Source: Nematopogon swammerdamellus (taxonomy: Eukaryota > Arthropoda > Insecta > Lepidoptera > Adelidae). From it: a stretch of DNA of 64,000 nt. A program made the translations under genes and the position numbers. The stretch is taken from contig OX336344.1 of NCBI GenBank assembly GCA_946902875.1, positions 18,497,791-18,561,790 on the forward strand, written 5' to 3'. Positions 49,201 to 49,724 of the stretch are shown here, piece by piece (the first letter of the stretch is position 1; each line of letters starts with the position of its first letter). Below the pieces are notes generated by a model. It did no database searches and was not told the DNA's origin. It saw only the letters and a list, made by a program, of their open reading frames with translations.

Positions 49201-49205
49201 GGCAT
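1061..49205 (-). CDS. Root: Rootletin (ciliary rootlet coiled-coil protein), 34 exons, C-terminus off window
   Basis: Rootletin polymerises into the striated rootlet at the base of cilia and links centrioles; in insects it acts mainly in ciliated sensory neurons (family knowledge). Thirty-four exons joined by GT/AG sites give 6594 nt, exactly 2198 codons without a stop. After a basic N-terminus and an Arg/Pro/Ser linker (about residues 1-75) the product is almost all Glu/Arg/Leu-rich coiled coil, broken by Pro/Ser stretches near 145-175 and 450-470, an Arg/Ser-Pro stretch near 1675-1692 and a Ser/Asp-rich stretch near 2070-2110. Family signatures are LVSRLQAK and VLQYKQRC (about 118-133), LTDDLQKLTNDW (about 222-233), EHNRLLTLWREVV (about 264-276) and QSSSLEDQV (about 1980-1990). 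Without the four extra repeat units of exon 25 it would be about 1940 residues, near vertebrate rootletin. The final exon (about 25-35 residues expected) was not found. CEP250/C-Nap1 is a relative but fits the N-terminal motifs less well. Confidence 0.93.
1345..1660 (-). mobile_element. SINE fragment with shared core and third-type 5-prime module
   Basis: 1345-1532 is the 3-prime half and core of the SINE family described at 22472. On the minus strand it is preceded (1533-1660) by a different module containing GCATCTCTCCCCGTGCATG, also seen at 47130-47215. It lies between exons 33 and 34. Confidence 0.6.
1670..2075 (-). CDS. Root: Rootletin exon 33 (aa 2008-2143)
   Basis: 406 nt, phase 2 to 0. 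Coiled coil (LHAVQREKSELKAKVDALQD), a Ser/Asp/Tyr-rich stretch (SVYYSDVDSGPDSTGKD) that is probably a flexible, phosphorylatable insert, then coiled coil to KELADK. Donor GTTATT. Confidence 0.92.
2140..2470 (+). mobile_element. LINE fragment, reverse transcriptase C-terminal zinc-knuckle region
   Basis: The plus-strand translation reads ARLEAEETPTHIVMECRRSE, the Cys/His motif region found at the C-terminal end of many insect LINE ORF2 proteins. It is flanked by unrelated intron sequence and has in-frame stops. Confidence 0.6.
2471..2999. other. Intronic DNA without recognised features
   Basis: AT-leaning intron between exons 33 and 32. I see no gene, RNA or clear repeat in it. Confidence 0.5.
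3006..3187. repeat. Compound foldback element
   Basis: A perfect 17-bp hairpin (arms 3006-3022 and 3028-3044, 5-nt loop) forms the left end. Its right arm then also pairs with the far end (about 3146-3187), through GTACGAGGTAGGAAGTGGTG and CCGCGCGGAGCTCA against their inverted versions. This is a small MITE-like element with an additional inverted piece at one end. Confidence 0.65.
3323..3696 (-). CDS. Root: Rootletin exon 32 (aa 1884-2008)
   Basis: 374 nt, phase 0 to 2. The most conserved C-terminal block: LQKSVANCENEKRVIMEKLE then YKRQSSSLEDQVHRLNNQLA. Residue order and spacing follow vertebrate rootletin closely. Confidence 0.95.
4348..4527 (-). CDS. Root: Rootletin exon 31 (aa 1824-1883)
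   Basis: Sixty codons, phase 0 to 0, GC-rich. Coiled coil with KLRVLVSEREGEVCTLREAL and RRAQLEGDLQRAAVEARERD. Donor GTACCA. Confidence 0.88.
4773..4900 (-). mobile_element. LINE/SINE tail with (GATA)n microsatellite
   Basis: The run of GATA/AGAT units at 4773-4806 leads into TTCTTTATTGCTCCAG and a degenerate segment ending in GCGGACTTATCC. The same sequence follows a different short tandem tail at 55861-55985, as expected for 3-prime ends of insect non-LTR elements inserted in minus orientation. Confidence 0.5.
4915..5020 (+). mobile_element. Truncated SINE (shared 3-prime domain)
   Basis: Contains the GTTCAGTGCAGCC...GCACCTAGTTCACC...ATCACGG domain of the family described at 22472. It ends less than 100 bp from exon 30. 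Confidence 0.6.
5114..5221 (-). CDS. Root: Rootletin exon 30 (aa 1788-1823)
   Basis: Thirty-six codons, phase 0 to 0. Coiled coil with VEISNLRDKITNLEASLSSV. The 8.6-kb intron upstream of it (5222-13865) is mostly a nested retrotransposon insertion. Confidence 0.87.
5285..5465 (+). repeat. 5-prime LTR
   Basis: 181 bp, begins TGTAGGAACAAG and ends GGCCCCCACA. It matches 12958-13138 with no difference that I could see. The sequence just after it, TGGTGACCCC (from 5468), is a plausible tRNA primer-binding site. Confidence 0.93.
5510..6367 (+). CDS. gag: Gypsy gag
   Basis: 285 codons from the ATG at 5510 (the frame is open from 5468). It contains the arthropod Gypsy Gag segment PPFWTEKPDIWFSQVEAQF near the N-terminus, a Ser/Arg-rich stretch, and a Cys/His cluster (CYYHFRFGTKCIPEKC) near the C-terminus in place of a classical CCHC knuckle. 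Its end overlaps pol by about 40 nt in the -1 frame. Confidence 0.9.
   Translation: MEENNDSIPDNNAIEGTSFGVEKVSVKIPPFWTEKPDIWFSQVEAQFTINNIISENTKFNYLMAQLEPRIVENIFDLVSSSAANRYTLAKQRLLSIYKRSDERQFRKLISELELGELKPSQLLRKMRSLAGSNITEKLLRTLWLDKLPNNISNILTISYENLDKLAEIGDRICDIGNKHVNSVDTTNKTSSQPSSSATMTSTNTMDYLVKQIEELKTEIKEMRRSRSSYSSQSSSRNRSRSKSRFNKDGKYCYYHFRFGTKCIPEKCTLPCKWKQQNPNSSGQQQ
6325..9170 (+). pseudogene. pol: Gypsy pol, first part, interrupted
   Basis: The frame lies -1 relative to gag, consistent with ribosomal frameshifting. Visible domains are the protease motif IDSGAD (about residue 48), reverse transcriptase with FAYLDDILIA (about residue 350), RNase H starting LFVDASQ and containing TYDRELLAIYHAIKYF and YTDHKPLTYAF, the integrase H2C2 zinc finger (HYHNMSHPG...CISCQ) and the DDE core (HIDIVGPLPL, TDRGGQFDS, NGKIERFHR). 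The codons after 9170 up to the stop at 9300 belong to the inserted non-LTR element. The true C-terminus resumes at 12592. Confidence 0.93.
9464..10514 (+). pseudogene. Non-LTR ORF1 fused to start of reverse transcriptase by deletion
   Basis: From the ATG at 9464 it has a Cys/His zinc finger (KCGACALIMKATGIACTLCE ... CPDCG, PHD-like), an Ala/Pro-rich linker, a coiled coil (FKEKLDQLDGRLHSLVEEHK) and a nucleic-acid-binding-like domain. Near 10440 it passes directly into SPEEVIKIITSLKNGSAP, which belongs to the reverse transcriptase, so the endonuclease has been deleted. The frame ends inside the palindromic insert. Confidence 0.8.
10515..10654. mobile_element. 140-bp palindromic MITE inside the non-LTR element
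   Basis: Arms start CAGCGGGAGCACAAATGCG and are near-perfect inverted copies over about 55 bp, separated by a short spacer with TGCTTCGTTTGACGAAG. It is flanked by a 3-bp duplication CAG (10512-10514, 10655-10657). Removing the insert and one CAG rejoins the reverse transcriptase motif NGSAPGMDRIRVE, direct evidence of insertion. Confidence 0.88.
10655..12218 (+). pseudogene. Non-LTR reverse transcriptase, frameshifted
   Basis: Carries the usual blocks: NYRPISLLSVFSKILE, DLAKAFDTVS, GVPQGSVLSPILF and the catalytic FADDT near 11310. The frame breaks near 11780, beside an 18-bp tandem duplication of CTCATACACTATTGCATA. The C-terminal part continues in another frame to the stop at 12216-12218. 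Confidence 0.88.
12405..12587 (+). other. Non-LTR 3-prime stem-loop and GATTT tail
   Basis: CTGCTGTCCAC (12405-12415) pairs with GTGGACAGCAG (12440-12450), with an inner AGACC/GGTCT stem. Polyadenylation-like AATAAA (12548-12553) precedes a tail of GATTT/GATT units. Such 3-prime structures are thought to be recognised by the element's own reverse transcriptase. Confidence 0.7.
12592..12919 (+). pseudogene. pol: Gypsy pol, detached C-terminus
   Basis: Resumes the integrase C-terminal GPY/F-like domain (FIREDRIQPKLNQPYTGPYL, then VSIDRLKPAYV) that the non-LTR insertion cut off. It ends with a stop at 12917-12919, followed by a short gap before the 3-prime LTR. Confidence 0.88.
12958..13138 (+). 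repeat. 3-prime LTR
   Basis: 181 bp, apparently identical to 5285-5465, followed by the AAAAC target duplication. Confidence 0.93.
13455..13857 (+). mobile_element. tRNA-headed SINE
   Basis: The head has an A box (GGCCGAGTGG) and B box (GGTTCGAATCC) as in tRNA genes. It is followed by the shared SINE core (AAAACTGTAGGTCCC...CTTACTAGGTGGTAGG...GGTTGGTACCACCG) and a distinct 3-prime part with GGAGGTGATATTGGCTGG and a short A-rich end. An inverted copy lies at 49990-50390. It ends within 10 bp of the donor side of exon 29. Confidence 0.75.
13866..14042 (-). CDS. Root: Rootletin exon 29 (aa 1729-1787)
   Basis: Fifty-nine codons, phase 0 to 0. Coiled coil with VCGMRKQLKQTSEQQGKGEG and VQEERARVQAALAKREAQLH. 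It is squeezed between a tRNA-headed SINE (ends about 13857) and a DNA transposon (starts about 14115). Confidence 0.9.
14321..16031 (-). pseudogene. Tc1/mariner-like DDE transposase, two exons, disabled
   Basis: It starts MPKRTKK at 16031 with a helix-turn-helix region (VADALGIGRATVSRISKEKY). The DDE core shows FLDETWLNAN, IIIMDNASYHSV and RLPPYHCQYNAIELIWANIK. A GT donor at 15035 and AG acceptor at 14587 join in frame to a C-terminal exon (14321-14586) rich in Glu/Asp that ends in TAA. Defects are a TAG stop (15702-15704), a frameshift at a T run (15598-15607) and an apparent internal deletion near 15395. Loosely related intact genes are common in arthropod genomes, so family assignment is good but activity is lost. 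Confidence 0.75.
16421..16812 (+). mobile_element. Interspersed repeat with CCGGCCAAGTGCGAGTCG head and GGGTCCCGTAC end
   Basis: The head contains a tRNA B-box-like GAGTCGAACTC palindrome. The body has CGGTAGATGGCGCGCGCGCATAC and TTATATCGGCCATAATAACAC, then a variable GACA/GACG microsatellite (16715-16780). Inverted copies occur at 53425-53856, 54788-55198 and 56957-57361, and a partial copy at 62917-63145. It is a non-coding family of about 400 bp. Confidence 0.75.
16830..17010 (-). mobile_element. Non-LTR 3-prime end with (GTCAAA)n tail
   Basis: Four AGTCAA units at 16833-16857 lead into AATATTTTTATTTCAGCGAGCATAA, the inverted 3-prime end of a CR1-type LINE carrying a short-repeat tail. 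Confidence 0.55.
17230..17405. repeat. Short interspersed repeat (GAGCTTCGCTCGG type)
   Basis: Contains GAGCTATCGAGCTTCGCTCGG and TCGTTAGAGCCGTTTCCGAG, stock phrases of an abundant lepidopteran repeat. A related copy is at 61800-62185. Confidence 0.4.
18265..18815. mobile_element. Long foldback (inverted-repeat) element
   Basis: Near-perfect arms 18463-18561 and 18591-18689 flank a 29-nt loop. Weaker pairing continues outward through TTAGTACTTTAGGAG and GGTCTAACCCTCCTCTA to about 18265 and 18815. There is no coding content. It lies just downstream (in transcript sense) of exon 28. Confidence 0.75.
18900..19009 (-). CDS. Root: Rootletin exon 28 (aa 1692-1728)
   Basis: 110 nt, phase 1 to 0. 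An acidic start and then VDPELIKKGIRGLMHEVAQI, corresponding to the conserved segment where the rod resumes after the linker. Donor GTTAGC. Confidence 0.88.
19125..19440 (-). mobile_element. LINE C-terminal fragment (copy of 44005-44345 family)
   Basis: Shares TTCACCGAACATAT.CGGGCCCAT, GGGACTAGCGAGTG and CTCTCTCCATATATGAGCTTAGCG with 43970-44345. It is degraded and lies between exons 27 and 28. Confidence 0.55.
19508..19718 (-). CDS. Root: Rootletin exon 27 (aa 1622-1692)
   Basis: 211 nt, phase 0 to 1. Coiled coil (CEAGRRDAEGRLSSVAHALR) ending in an Arg/Ser/Pro linker (LTSPSRRYSPHR). This matches the order seen in vertebrate rootletin, where a Pro/Ser linker interrupts the C-terminal rod. 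Confidence 0.9.
20194..20307 (-). CDS. Root: Rootletin exon 26 (aa 1584-1621)
   Basis: Thirty-eight codons, phase 0 to 0, acceptor TTTAG and donor GTAAGT. Coiled coil with LEELKHNLEVCLADATQQIQ. Confidence 0.88.
20340..20570. repeat. Degraded copy of the hairpin-headed SINE-like repeat
   Basis: Shows resemblance to 34125-34350 and 52275-52505 (the ...TTGTTGT...GCAACACGAC region). The match is weak. Confidence 0.3.
20640..20815 (+). mobile_element. LINE 3-prime end fragment
   Basis: GTCCTTCAAGAGGGGCGTGAAT...GGCACCTGTCAGGCCGGCATGG...GGGCGTCGCTAGACACC, then AATAAAAAAAATATATAT tail. Translation of this family gives FK.GVN.HL...VHGRR, a LINE ORF2 C-terminus. It sits 95 bp from exon 25. Confidence 0.65.
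20908..21850 (-). CDS. Root: Rootletin exon 25: five in-frame 65-residue repeats (aa 1269-1583)
   Basis: 943 nt, the largest exon. It holds four full 195-bp units and a final 163-nt unit, nearly identical in sequence. Each begins RLQNESEERERCGAEAAQAR and runs through AELEALLAAARSDLASARQR, then AELEEGC. Units are joined by a Gly-containing linker VGIDGVAAG (one copy VGIDGVAPG). The unit is not a multiple of seven, so heptad register shifts at each linker. The donor is the second GT (GTATTG), because only that keeps phase 0 into exon 26. The acceptor may be at 21851 or 21844; neither has a good pyrimidine tract. The GC-rich coding strand creates long antisense and alternate-frame open frames that are not genes. 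Confidence 0.85.
20908..21850. repeat. 195-bp coding tandem repeat, five copies
   Basis: The period is exactly 195 bp between all five GTTCTGCAGTCTGCCC landmarks (21061, 21256, 21451, 21646, 21841). Copies differ by only a few substitutions. The leftmost copy lacks 7 bp of the internal-copy sequence next to the exon donor. Confidence 0.97.
22238..22418 (-). CDS. Root: Rootletin exon 24 (aa 1209-1269)
   Basis: 181 nt, phase 1 in. Coiled coil with LEEVRSSLDSERSRLQGLLK. The donor is ambiguous: GTCGGT (exon end 22238, phase 2) or GTTTGC (exon end 22234, phase 0). Each pairs in frame with one of two acceptor AGs of exon 25, giving products that differ only in a Leu-Gln versus Ser junction. Confidence 0.85.
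22472..22803 (+). mobile_element. 5S rRNA-headed SINE
   Basis: The head has GTTAAGCGGTCAGGTAGCGC and then GGTCAGTACTTGGATGGGTG, matching the A-box/intermediate/C-box region of 5S rRNA genes. The core ACTGTAGGTCCC...TTACTAGGTGGTAGGGT...GGTTGGTACCACCGCACTGA follows, then a 3-prime domain ending GTGTCAGTTTCCAT and an A tail. Transcription by RNA polymerase III from a 5S-type promoter is inferred. Confidence 0.8.
23089..23274 (-). CDS. Root: Rootletin exon 23 (aa 1147-1209)
   Basis: 186 nt, phase 1 to 1. Coiled coil with LRKELTDVRRQLTTCCAERE and an unusually Cys-rich core (three Cys within about 20 residues). Confidence 0.9.
23628..24037. mobile_element. CpG-rich foldback MITE
   Basis: Exact 23-bp terminal inverted repeats, AGCCGCGTACTGACTGAGCG plus CGG, at 23628-23650 and 24015-24037. 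The interior is CpG-rich with repeated GAGGCAGCCTCG palindromes. It fills most of the intron between exons 22 and 23. Confidence 0.75.
24064..24239 (-). CDS. Root: Rootletin exon 22 (aa 1088-1147)
   Basis: 176 nt, phase 2 to 1, donor GTGAGT. Coiled coil with RFENRIKELQLEKEAVTREC. The donor lies only about 25 bp from the inverted repeat of a CpG-rich foldback element. Confidence 0.9.
25140..25323 (-). CDS. Root: Rootletin exon 21 (aa 1027-1088)
   Basis: 184 nt, phase 1 to 2. Coiled coil with LEEARRALDSEKSSLERLKR and INHLKDELANIRTRLEEAK. The intron upstream (to exon 20) carries a head-to-head pair of SINEs. Confidence 0.9.
25379..25730 (-). mobile_element. 5S rRNA-headed SINE, best-preserved head
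   Basis: On the minus strand the head reads GTTAAGCAGGGCTGGGCCGG and then TCTTGGATGGGTGACCGC, closely following the 5S rRNA internal promoter. The core, 3-prime domain and A tail (T run at 25379) follow. It lies head-to-head with the next copy. Confidence 0.83.
25728..26020 (+). mobile_element. SINE copy, head-to-head partner
   Basis: Starts at GACCGTTGGAGGCTGACCGAGG (5S-like boxes missing), with core and 3-prime domain ending GTGTCAGTTTCTAT and an A-rich tail. Together with 25379-25730 it makes an inverted pair of roughly 300-bp arms. Confidence 0.8.
26085..26360 (+). mobile_element. LINE ORF2 C-terminal fragment
   Basis: Related to 35140-35460: both carry ACGCCGAATGG/ACACCGAATGGACC, GGTTCTGTATAGAAGAG and CTTAGGT...GTGATAACAGG. 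The better copy translates to GHNRHLRRMGLSDTRAVCRF, the region before the C-terminal Cys/His motif of insect LINEs. Confidence 0.55.
26837..27029 (-). CDS. Root: Rootletin exon 20 (aa 963-1027)
   Basis: 193 nt, phase 0 to 1. Coiled coil with TIRQTLEQKLQQTVATLTSE and ALQHDEAMLRAENDKQQSL, a typical central-rod stretch. Confidence 0.9.
27226..27397. mobile_element. Foldback MITE
   Basis: Inverted arms from TTTCTTGATTAGAAAAATGC through CATCCCGACCAGGATAC on the left and their complement on the right (about 55 bp each). The central part contains a tRNA B-box-like CCAGGTTCG in inverse orientation. Confidence 0.7.
27457..27626 (-). CDS. Root: Rootletin exon 19 (aa 906-962)
   Basis: 170 nt, phase 1 to 0. 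Lys/Glu-rich coiled coil with KDLENSEKKMRETRNSLTQQ. Flanked on both sides by small foldback elements in the introns. Confidence 0.9.
27810..27963. mobile_element. Foldback MITE
   Basis: Terminal inverted repeats AAGCCGCGTCTCCTGCG... (27810-27850) and its complement (27924-27963), with an A/T-rich interior containing an internal CATTTGTATGAAAACAAATG palindrome. Confidence 0.7.
28075..29565. repeat. Repeat with four tandem units of about 317 bp
   Basis: The landmark CTATAGGTTTTGATT recurs near 28363, 28683, 28999 and 29316, periods 320, 316 and 317. The left end has AAGTGCGAGTTGGGCTCGCG followed by GGGTTCCGTAT. The right end has GATCCTATAAGGGTTCCG and ACGGAACCCTAAAAA. The termini relate it to the interspersed family at 16421. 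Confidence 0.75.
30208..30397 (-). CDS. Root: Rootletin exon 18 (aa 843-906)
   Basis: 190 nt, phase 0 to 1. Coiled coil with SLEKEKAHLHEQLSGVRSEK and TTNMLEDVDSKRCKLEQEL. The next intron (30207 to 27627) contains a repeat with four tandem 317-bp units. Confidence 0.9.
30840..31130. mobile_element. hAT-like MITE remnant with 18-C run
   Basis: The left end CACGGATCCAGGTTTTGG...GGAGGGGGCAA and the right end GGGGGGCAATTGCCCCTATTG are partially inverted. A homopolymer of 18 C occupies 31092-31109, about 50 bp from exon 17. Confidence 0.45.
31159..31324 (-). CDS. Root: Rootletin exon 17 (aa 787-842)
   Basis: 166 nt, phase 2 to 0. Highly family-like segment with RLEQANETNARINRSLEELV. The donor GTCGGA is non-optimal, and the intron carries an 18-C homopolymer about 50 bp downstream. 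Confidence 0.9.
31678..31874 (-). CDS. Root: Rootletin exon 16 (aa 722-787)
   Basis: 197 nt, phase 0 to 2. Coiled coil with LNSLRKELLAAEQNRLDLES and EKIKFLEGEREKVELDLRQV. Acceptor ACTTCAG and donor GTAGGA. Confidence 0.9.
31922..32034 (+). mobile_element. SINE 3-prime fragment
   Basis: Contains AGGCACTGACATGGC...CACCCGGTGTTATGGGCTGAC...GTGCCAGTTTCCAT plus an A run, the tail domain of the 22472 family. Confidence 0.7.
32308..32438 (-). CDS. Root: Rootletin exon 15 (aa 678-721)
   Basis: 131 nt, phase 1 to 0. Coiled coil with LQDLADKLEATIRALEVDKK. The frame runs on past the real donor GTACC into the intron for a few codons only. Confidence 0.88.
32902..33047 (-). CDS. Root: Rootletin exon 14 (aa 629-678)
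   Basis: 146 nt, phase 2 to 1, donor GTGAGT. Segment includes LRAELVTVREELNKTALSRD, matching the rod-domain pattern of rootletins. Confidence 0.9.
33878..34029 (-). CDS. Root: Rootletin exon 13 (aa 579-629)
   Basis: 152 nt, phase 0 to 2, strong donor GTGAGT. Heptad-rich segment with KLQKTNSRLEKAVESLESEK. Confidence 0.9.
34125..34350 (+). repeat. SINE-like repeat (AAGGGATAAGGAC family)
   Basis: GGTTAAGGGATAAGGACA...CTTGGCA.GGT...TCACCAAGTCATG...GTGTTGTG...AGCACAACACCAA. A similar arrangement is found at 52275-52505 and, inverted, at 40720-41010. Confidence 0.5.
34559..34689 (-). CDS. Root: Rootletin exon 12 (aa 535-578)
   Basis: 131 nt, phase 1 to 0. Coiled coil with DLNQLLQEKESMQKTLEMLR. 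Clean acceptor TTTTTCAG and donor GTAATT. Confidence 0.88.
34803..34908 (-). CDS. Root: Rootletin exon 11 (aa 500-535)
   Basis: 106 nt, phase 0 to 1. Coiled coil with REQLATNRKHCETADANVSS. It is separated from exon 12 by a short 113-nt intron. Confidence 0.88.
35140..35460 (+). mobile_element. LINE ORF2 C-terminal fragment
   Basis: The translation includes GHNRHLRRMGLSDTRAVCRF followed by YIEEY and a stop. It is the better copy of the 26085 fragment. Confidence 0.6.
35606..35720 (-). CDS. Root: Rootletin exon 10 (aa 461-499)
   Basis: 115 nt, phase 2 to 0. It begins with the Ser-Pro-Lys-Arg linker that precedes the central rod, then AVQAALHKYQLHIHELQ, similar in arrangement to the corresponding vertebrate linker-rod junction. 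Confidence 0.88.
35768..35945. mobile_element. Short hAT-like MITE
   Basis: Ends resemble imperfect inverted repeats, GGGTCTGCCCAGGAT...GGGGGGTCTG against GGGGGGTTGG...CTCGGCACGCC. No clean target duplication was found. Confidence 0.4.
36492..36637 (-). CDS. Root: Rootletin exon 9 (aa 413-461)
   Basis: 146 nt, phase 0 to 2. Coiled coil (MRSALEEVARALILDSE) then a His/Pro linker (PLPQHMHLPDR). The donor GTCCGT is weak but is the one that restores frame into exon 10. Confidence 0.83.
36955..37533 (+). repeat. Four G-rich tandem units ending in a 26-G run
   Basis: Units of about 130-150 bp share AAGGTA.GAACTTGAA.ATCATAAT, CTACTCATCATAAATAA and GGATTTTCACATTTTAAGGGG. The last ends in 26 consecutive G (37508-37533). 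Confidence 0.8.
37545..38420 (+). repeat. 68-bp minisatellite, about 13 copies
   Basis: Consensus GAACGCAGCTCGGCCTTCGG, then CCTCGCCCTTAGTTACTTAC, then TTTCTTCGAGAAGGTTTATC. From 37873 the period is exactly 68 bp (37873, 37941, 38009, 38077, 38145, 38213, 38281, 38349, 38417). Earlier copies are less regular. It adjoins the G-rich array, within the intron between exons 8 and 9. Confidence 0.92.
38653..38811 (-). CDS. Root: Rootletin exon 8 (aa 360-412)
   Basis: Fifty-three codons, phase 0 to 0. A Ser/Pro start is followed by coiled coil (KELKDMINQRDRALTDLRER). The donor GTATGT and the acceptor CCGCAG are both good. Confidence 0.88.
39215..39560 (-). mobile_element. LINE 3-prime coding fragment
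   Basis: The minus-strand translation has FRIPYHAVRSSDVFHLNLCR and SPLRIICQSYNQSLGSLDIL then KRRFRDDV, the tail layout of insect LINE reverse transcriptases. It is 5-prime truncated and lies between exons 7 and 8. Confidence 0.55.
39655..39753 (-). CDS. Root: Rootletin exon 7 (aa 327-359)
   Basis: Thirty-three codons, phase 0 to 0, short and AT-richer than its neighbours. Two AG acceptors lie 2 nt apart (TTTAGAG); only the second keeps the frame with exon 6. The product segment includes RFNHTLNELVHQCSTLKENM. Confidence 0.8.
40192..40404 (-). CDS. Root: Rootletin exon 6 (aa 256-326)
   Basis: Seventy-one codons, phase 0 to 0. The segment NDYYTTEHNRLLTLWREVV, followed by TERDLYRVKNDLD, is the most diagnostic rootletin stretch in the window. 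Donor GTGCGTG is clear. Confidence 0.95.
40720..41035 (-). repeat. SINE-like repeat (inverted AAGGGATAAGGAC family)
   Basis: Contains TGTTGTGCTGCAAGGACATC...ACAACACCGA, GCATGACTCGGTGGAAGGACCGTGCCAAG and TGTCGCCCTTTAGCA...CTTATCCCTTA, in the opposite sense to 34125-34350. Confidence 0.5.
41425..42455 (+). mobile_element. 5-prime-truncated LINE, reverse transcriptase half
   Basis: Translation shows VLSGVPQGSIVTPILFGIFL, FADDTKFFAD (catalytic), LLSLNSSKCTVLHIGSKNP and LGLTTLEERRQRGDIIETYK. In-frame stops are at 41936-41938 and 42199-42201. It ends in an (AAAT)n tail at 42432-42455. It is inserted in plus orientation, antisense to rootletin, in the intron between exons 5 and 6. Confidence 0.88.
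42456..42790. other. CpG-rich unassigned segment
   Basis: GC- and CpG-rich stretch with palindromic CCGTGCGG...CCGCACG and several CGCGC runs, bounded by the LINE tail and a tRNA-like sequence. No coding frame was recognised. It could be part of a repeat not otherwise represented here. Confidence 0.3.
42800..42900 (+). mobile_element. tRNA-like SINE head
   Basis: GCCGAGTTGGTTCAAGG resembles a tRNA A box, and GGGTTCAATTCC, about 45 nt further on, is a B box. The sequence continues into a T-rich stretch rather than a tRNA acceptor end, so it is read as SINE-derived, not as a tRNA gene. Confidence 0.45.
43105..43322 (+). mobile_element. LINE 3-prime end with poly(A)
   Basis: Translation gives DHGSFKSGVNRHLSSGHGIH then VRPNVHGRR and a stop, AATAAAAC and an A run. 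It lies immediately beside exon 5 on the donor side. Confidence 0.75.
43364..43529 (-). CDS. Root: Rootletin exon 5 (aa 200-255)
   Basis: 166 nt, phase 2 to 0. It encodes a dense coiled coil with LTDDLQKLTNDWEALREEM, a segment typical of rootletin and C-Nap1 N-terminal regions. Intron 4 downstream of exon 4 holds an LINE tail fragment and two SINE-type insertions. Confidence 0.93.
43626..43877 (+). mobile_element. SINE, core and 3-prime domain
   Basis: GGCTGTAGGTCCCTTCAC...CTTACTAGGTGGTAGGGTTC...CCGTGTCAGTTTACAT and an A run, but without the 5S-like head. Confidence 0.75.
43970..44345 (-). mobile_element. LINE ORF2 C-terminal fragment
   Basis: The minus-strand translation contains FKTDLFAVEVGARGLPAKSL then YSLFKNLGLPRSTLSSYMER, a C-terminal reverse-transcriptase layout in which a plant- and animal-wide LINE group ends. 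It is related to 150-430 and 19125-19440. Confidence 0.6.
44639..46379. mobile_element. 1.7-kb DNA element with long TIRs, TA duplication and internal duplication
   Basis: Left end CAGAGTGTTCGGCACATC and right end (inverted) CAGGGTGTTCGGCACATC, each next to TA, with about 110-120 bp of imperfect terminal inversion. A second inverted layer pairs about 45690-45910 with 46060-46270. Two direct copies of about 430 bp (44752-45175, 45186-45610) share GATATGAGAGGTACG and CTTAGGAGG.GGGCGGACAAA. No transposase frame is visible, so it is non-autonomous. Tc1/mariner-type is inferred from the TA and CAG ends. Confidence 0.7.
46609..46805. repeat. Three tandem 65-bp units
   Basis: ATGAATGTAGGGTTCCG...AACAAATGCATGT...TGTCCGTTCTACTAAATT repeats at 65-bp spacing (landmarks 46629, 46694, 46759). 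Confidence 0.85.
46892..47215 (-). mobile_element. SINE with shared core and third-type 5-prime module
   Basis: The 3-prime domain and core (46892-47129) are as in the 5S-headed family. On the minus strand the 5-prime part is instead GTACCGTGTGGGGCTGGTAC...GCATCTCTCCCTGTGTATG...AAAAGGCGACTAAG (47130-47215). It has the same composition as 1345-1660. Confidence 0.7.
47421..47644 (-). CDS. Root: Rootletin exon 4 (aa 126-200)
   Basis: 224 nt, entering in phase 0 and leaving in phase 2 (donor GTAAGT after GAGGAA). It begins VLQYKQRCAELE, then has a Pro/Ser/Ala linker with a PSSSS run before coiled coil resumes at VYERVHDLETAL. Confidence 0.9.
47650..48550. other. Intron 3 DNA without recognised features
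   Basis: AT-rich intron between exons 3 and 4. I see short AGTCAA runs near 48220 but no clear element. Confidence 0.5.
48554..48733 (-). CDS. Root: Rootletin exon 3 (aa 66-125)
   Basis: Sixty codons, phase 0 to 0. The coiled coil starts here. The end of the exon, QQGQAALVSRLQAK, continues directly into VLQYKQRC of exon 4, together forming the N-terminal rootletin-family motif. Confidence 0.9.
48835..48945 (-). CDS. Root: Rootletin exon 2 (aa 29-65)
   Basis: This exon is 37 codons, phase 0 to 0, with AG acceptor and GT donor. It encodes an Arg/Pro/Ser/Thr-rich, probably disordered linker (for example SARAPTARRVP) ahead of the coiled coil. It is the least conserved type of segment, so support comes mainly from splice phase and position. 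Confidence 0.7.
49122..49205 (-). CDS. Root: Rootletin exon 1 (aa 1-28, start codon)
   Basis: The first ATG (49205-49203) opens a Lys-rich N-terminus containing KHKRKIKKK and ends at a GT donor (phase 0). The exon is exactly 28 codons. It is assigned as exon 1 because it is the first open segment upstream of exon 2 in matching phase and starts with ATG. A further upstream non-coding exon cannot be excluded. Confidence 0.7.
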
Positions 49206-49530
49206 TTTACGGCAGACCGAATTATAGGAAAGCTGGAGTGGGGTTTATAAATGCGTAACTAGCGAACGCAGCCTATACGCAAGGCGCGAAATTGCGTTCG
49301 ACTTTGCGAAATGGCCGCTTGACACGACGAGTGCGGCAAATCACCGGCAGTGCACTAGCTAAATAGACGTCTGCACCGGCACAAGGGCTTGGGCTAGGGG
49401 CTCGCTATCGGTGTTGGGTGTTGGTGTAGGCGCTGCTATCACTCCAGGCATCTAATTGCCACCCACGTCAGGGAAACCCGTTGCGCCTGCGGTAATGTAA
49501 AAAGTATGGAGGCAACGCGCCCTCATTTCT
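49206..49530 (-). promoter_or_regulatory. Candidate promoter/5-prime region of rootletin
   Basis: The TATA-like sequence TTATAA lies at 49244-49249 (read on the minus strand), about 40 nt before the ATG. A GTTGCC half-site, like half of an RFX X-box used by ciliary genes, lies at 49511-49516. Both are single short matches in a CpG-containing stretch, so the assignment is tentative. Nothing here shows where transcription starts. Confidence 0.25.
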
Positions 49531-49724
49531 TCGTGCCGGTAGGCGGTAATTTCTAAATGACTATACCATATTCAGCGTGTTTCACAGGATGTATTACATT
49601 ATAGTAAAAGGACACGCAACTAATCGGTCAACTTTTATCTATCAAATAACTAGTTGTCGATAAATTTTTCACAGAATTTTTCAAGTCAATTATTCACAAC
49701 ACTTTTTTTCTATTGAAAGCGCGA

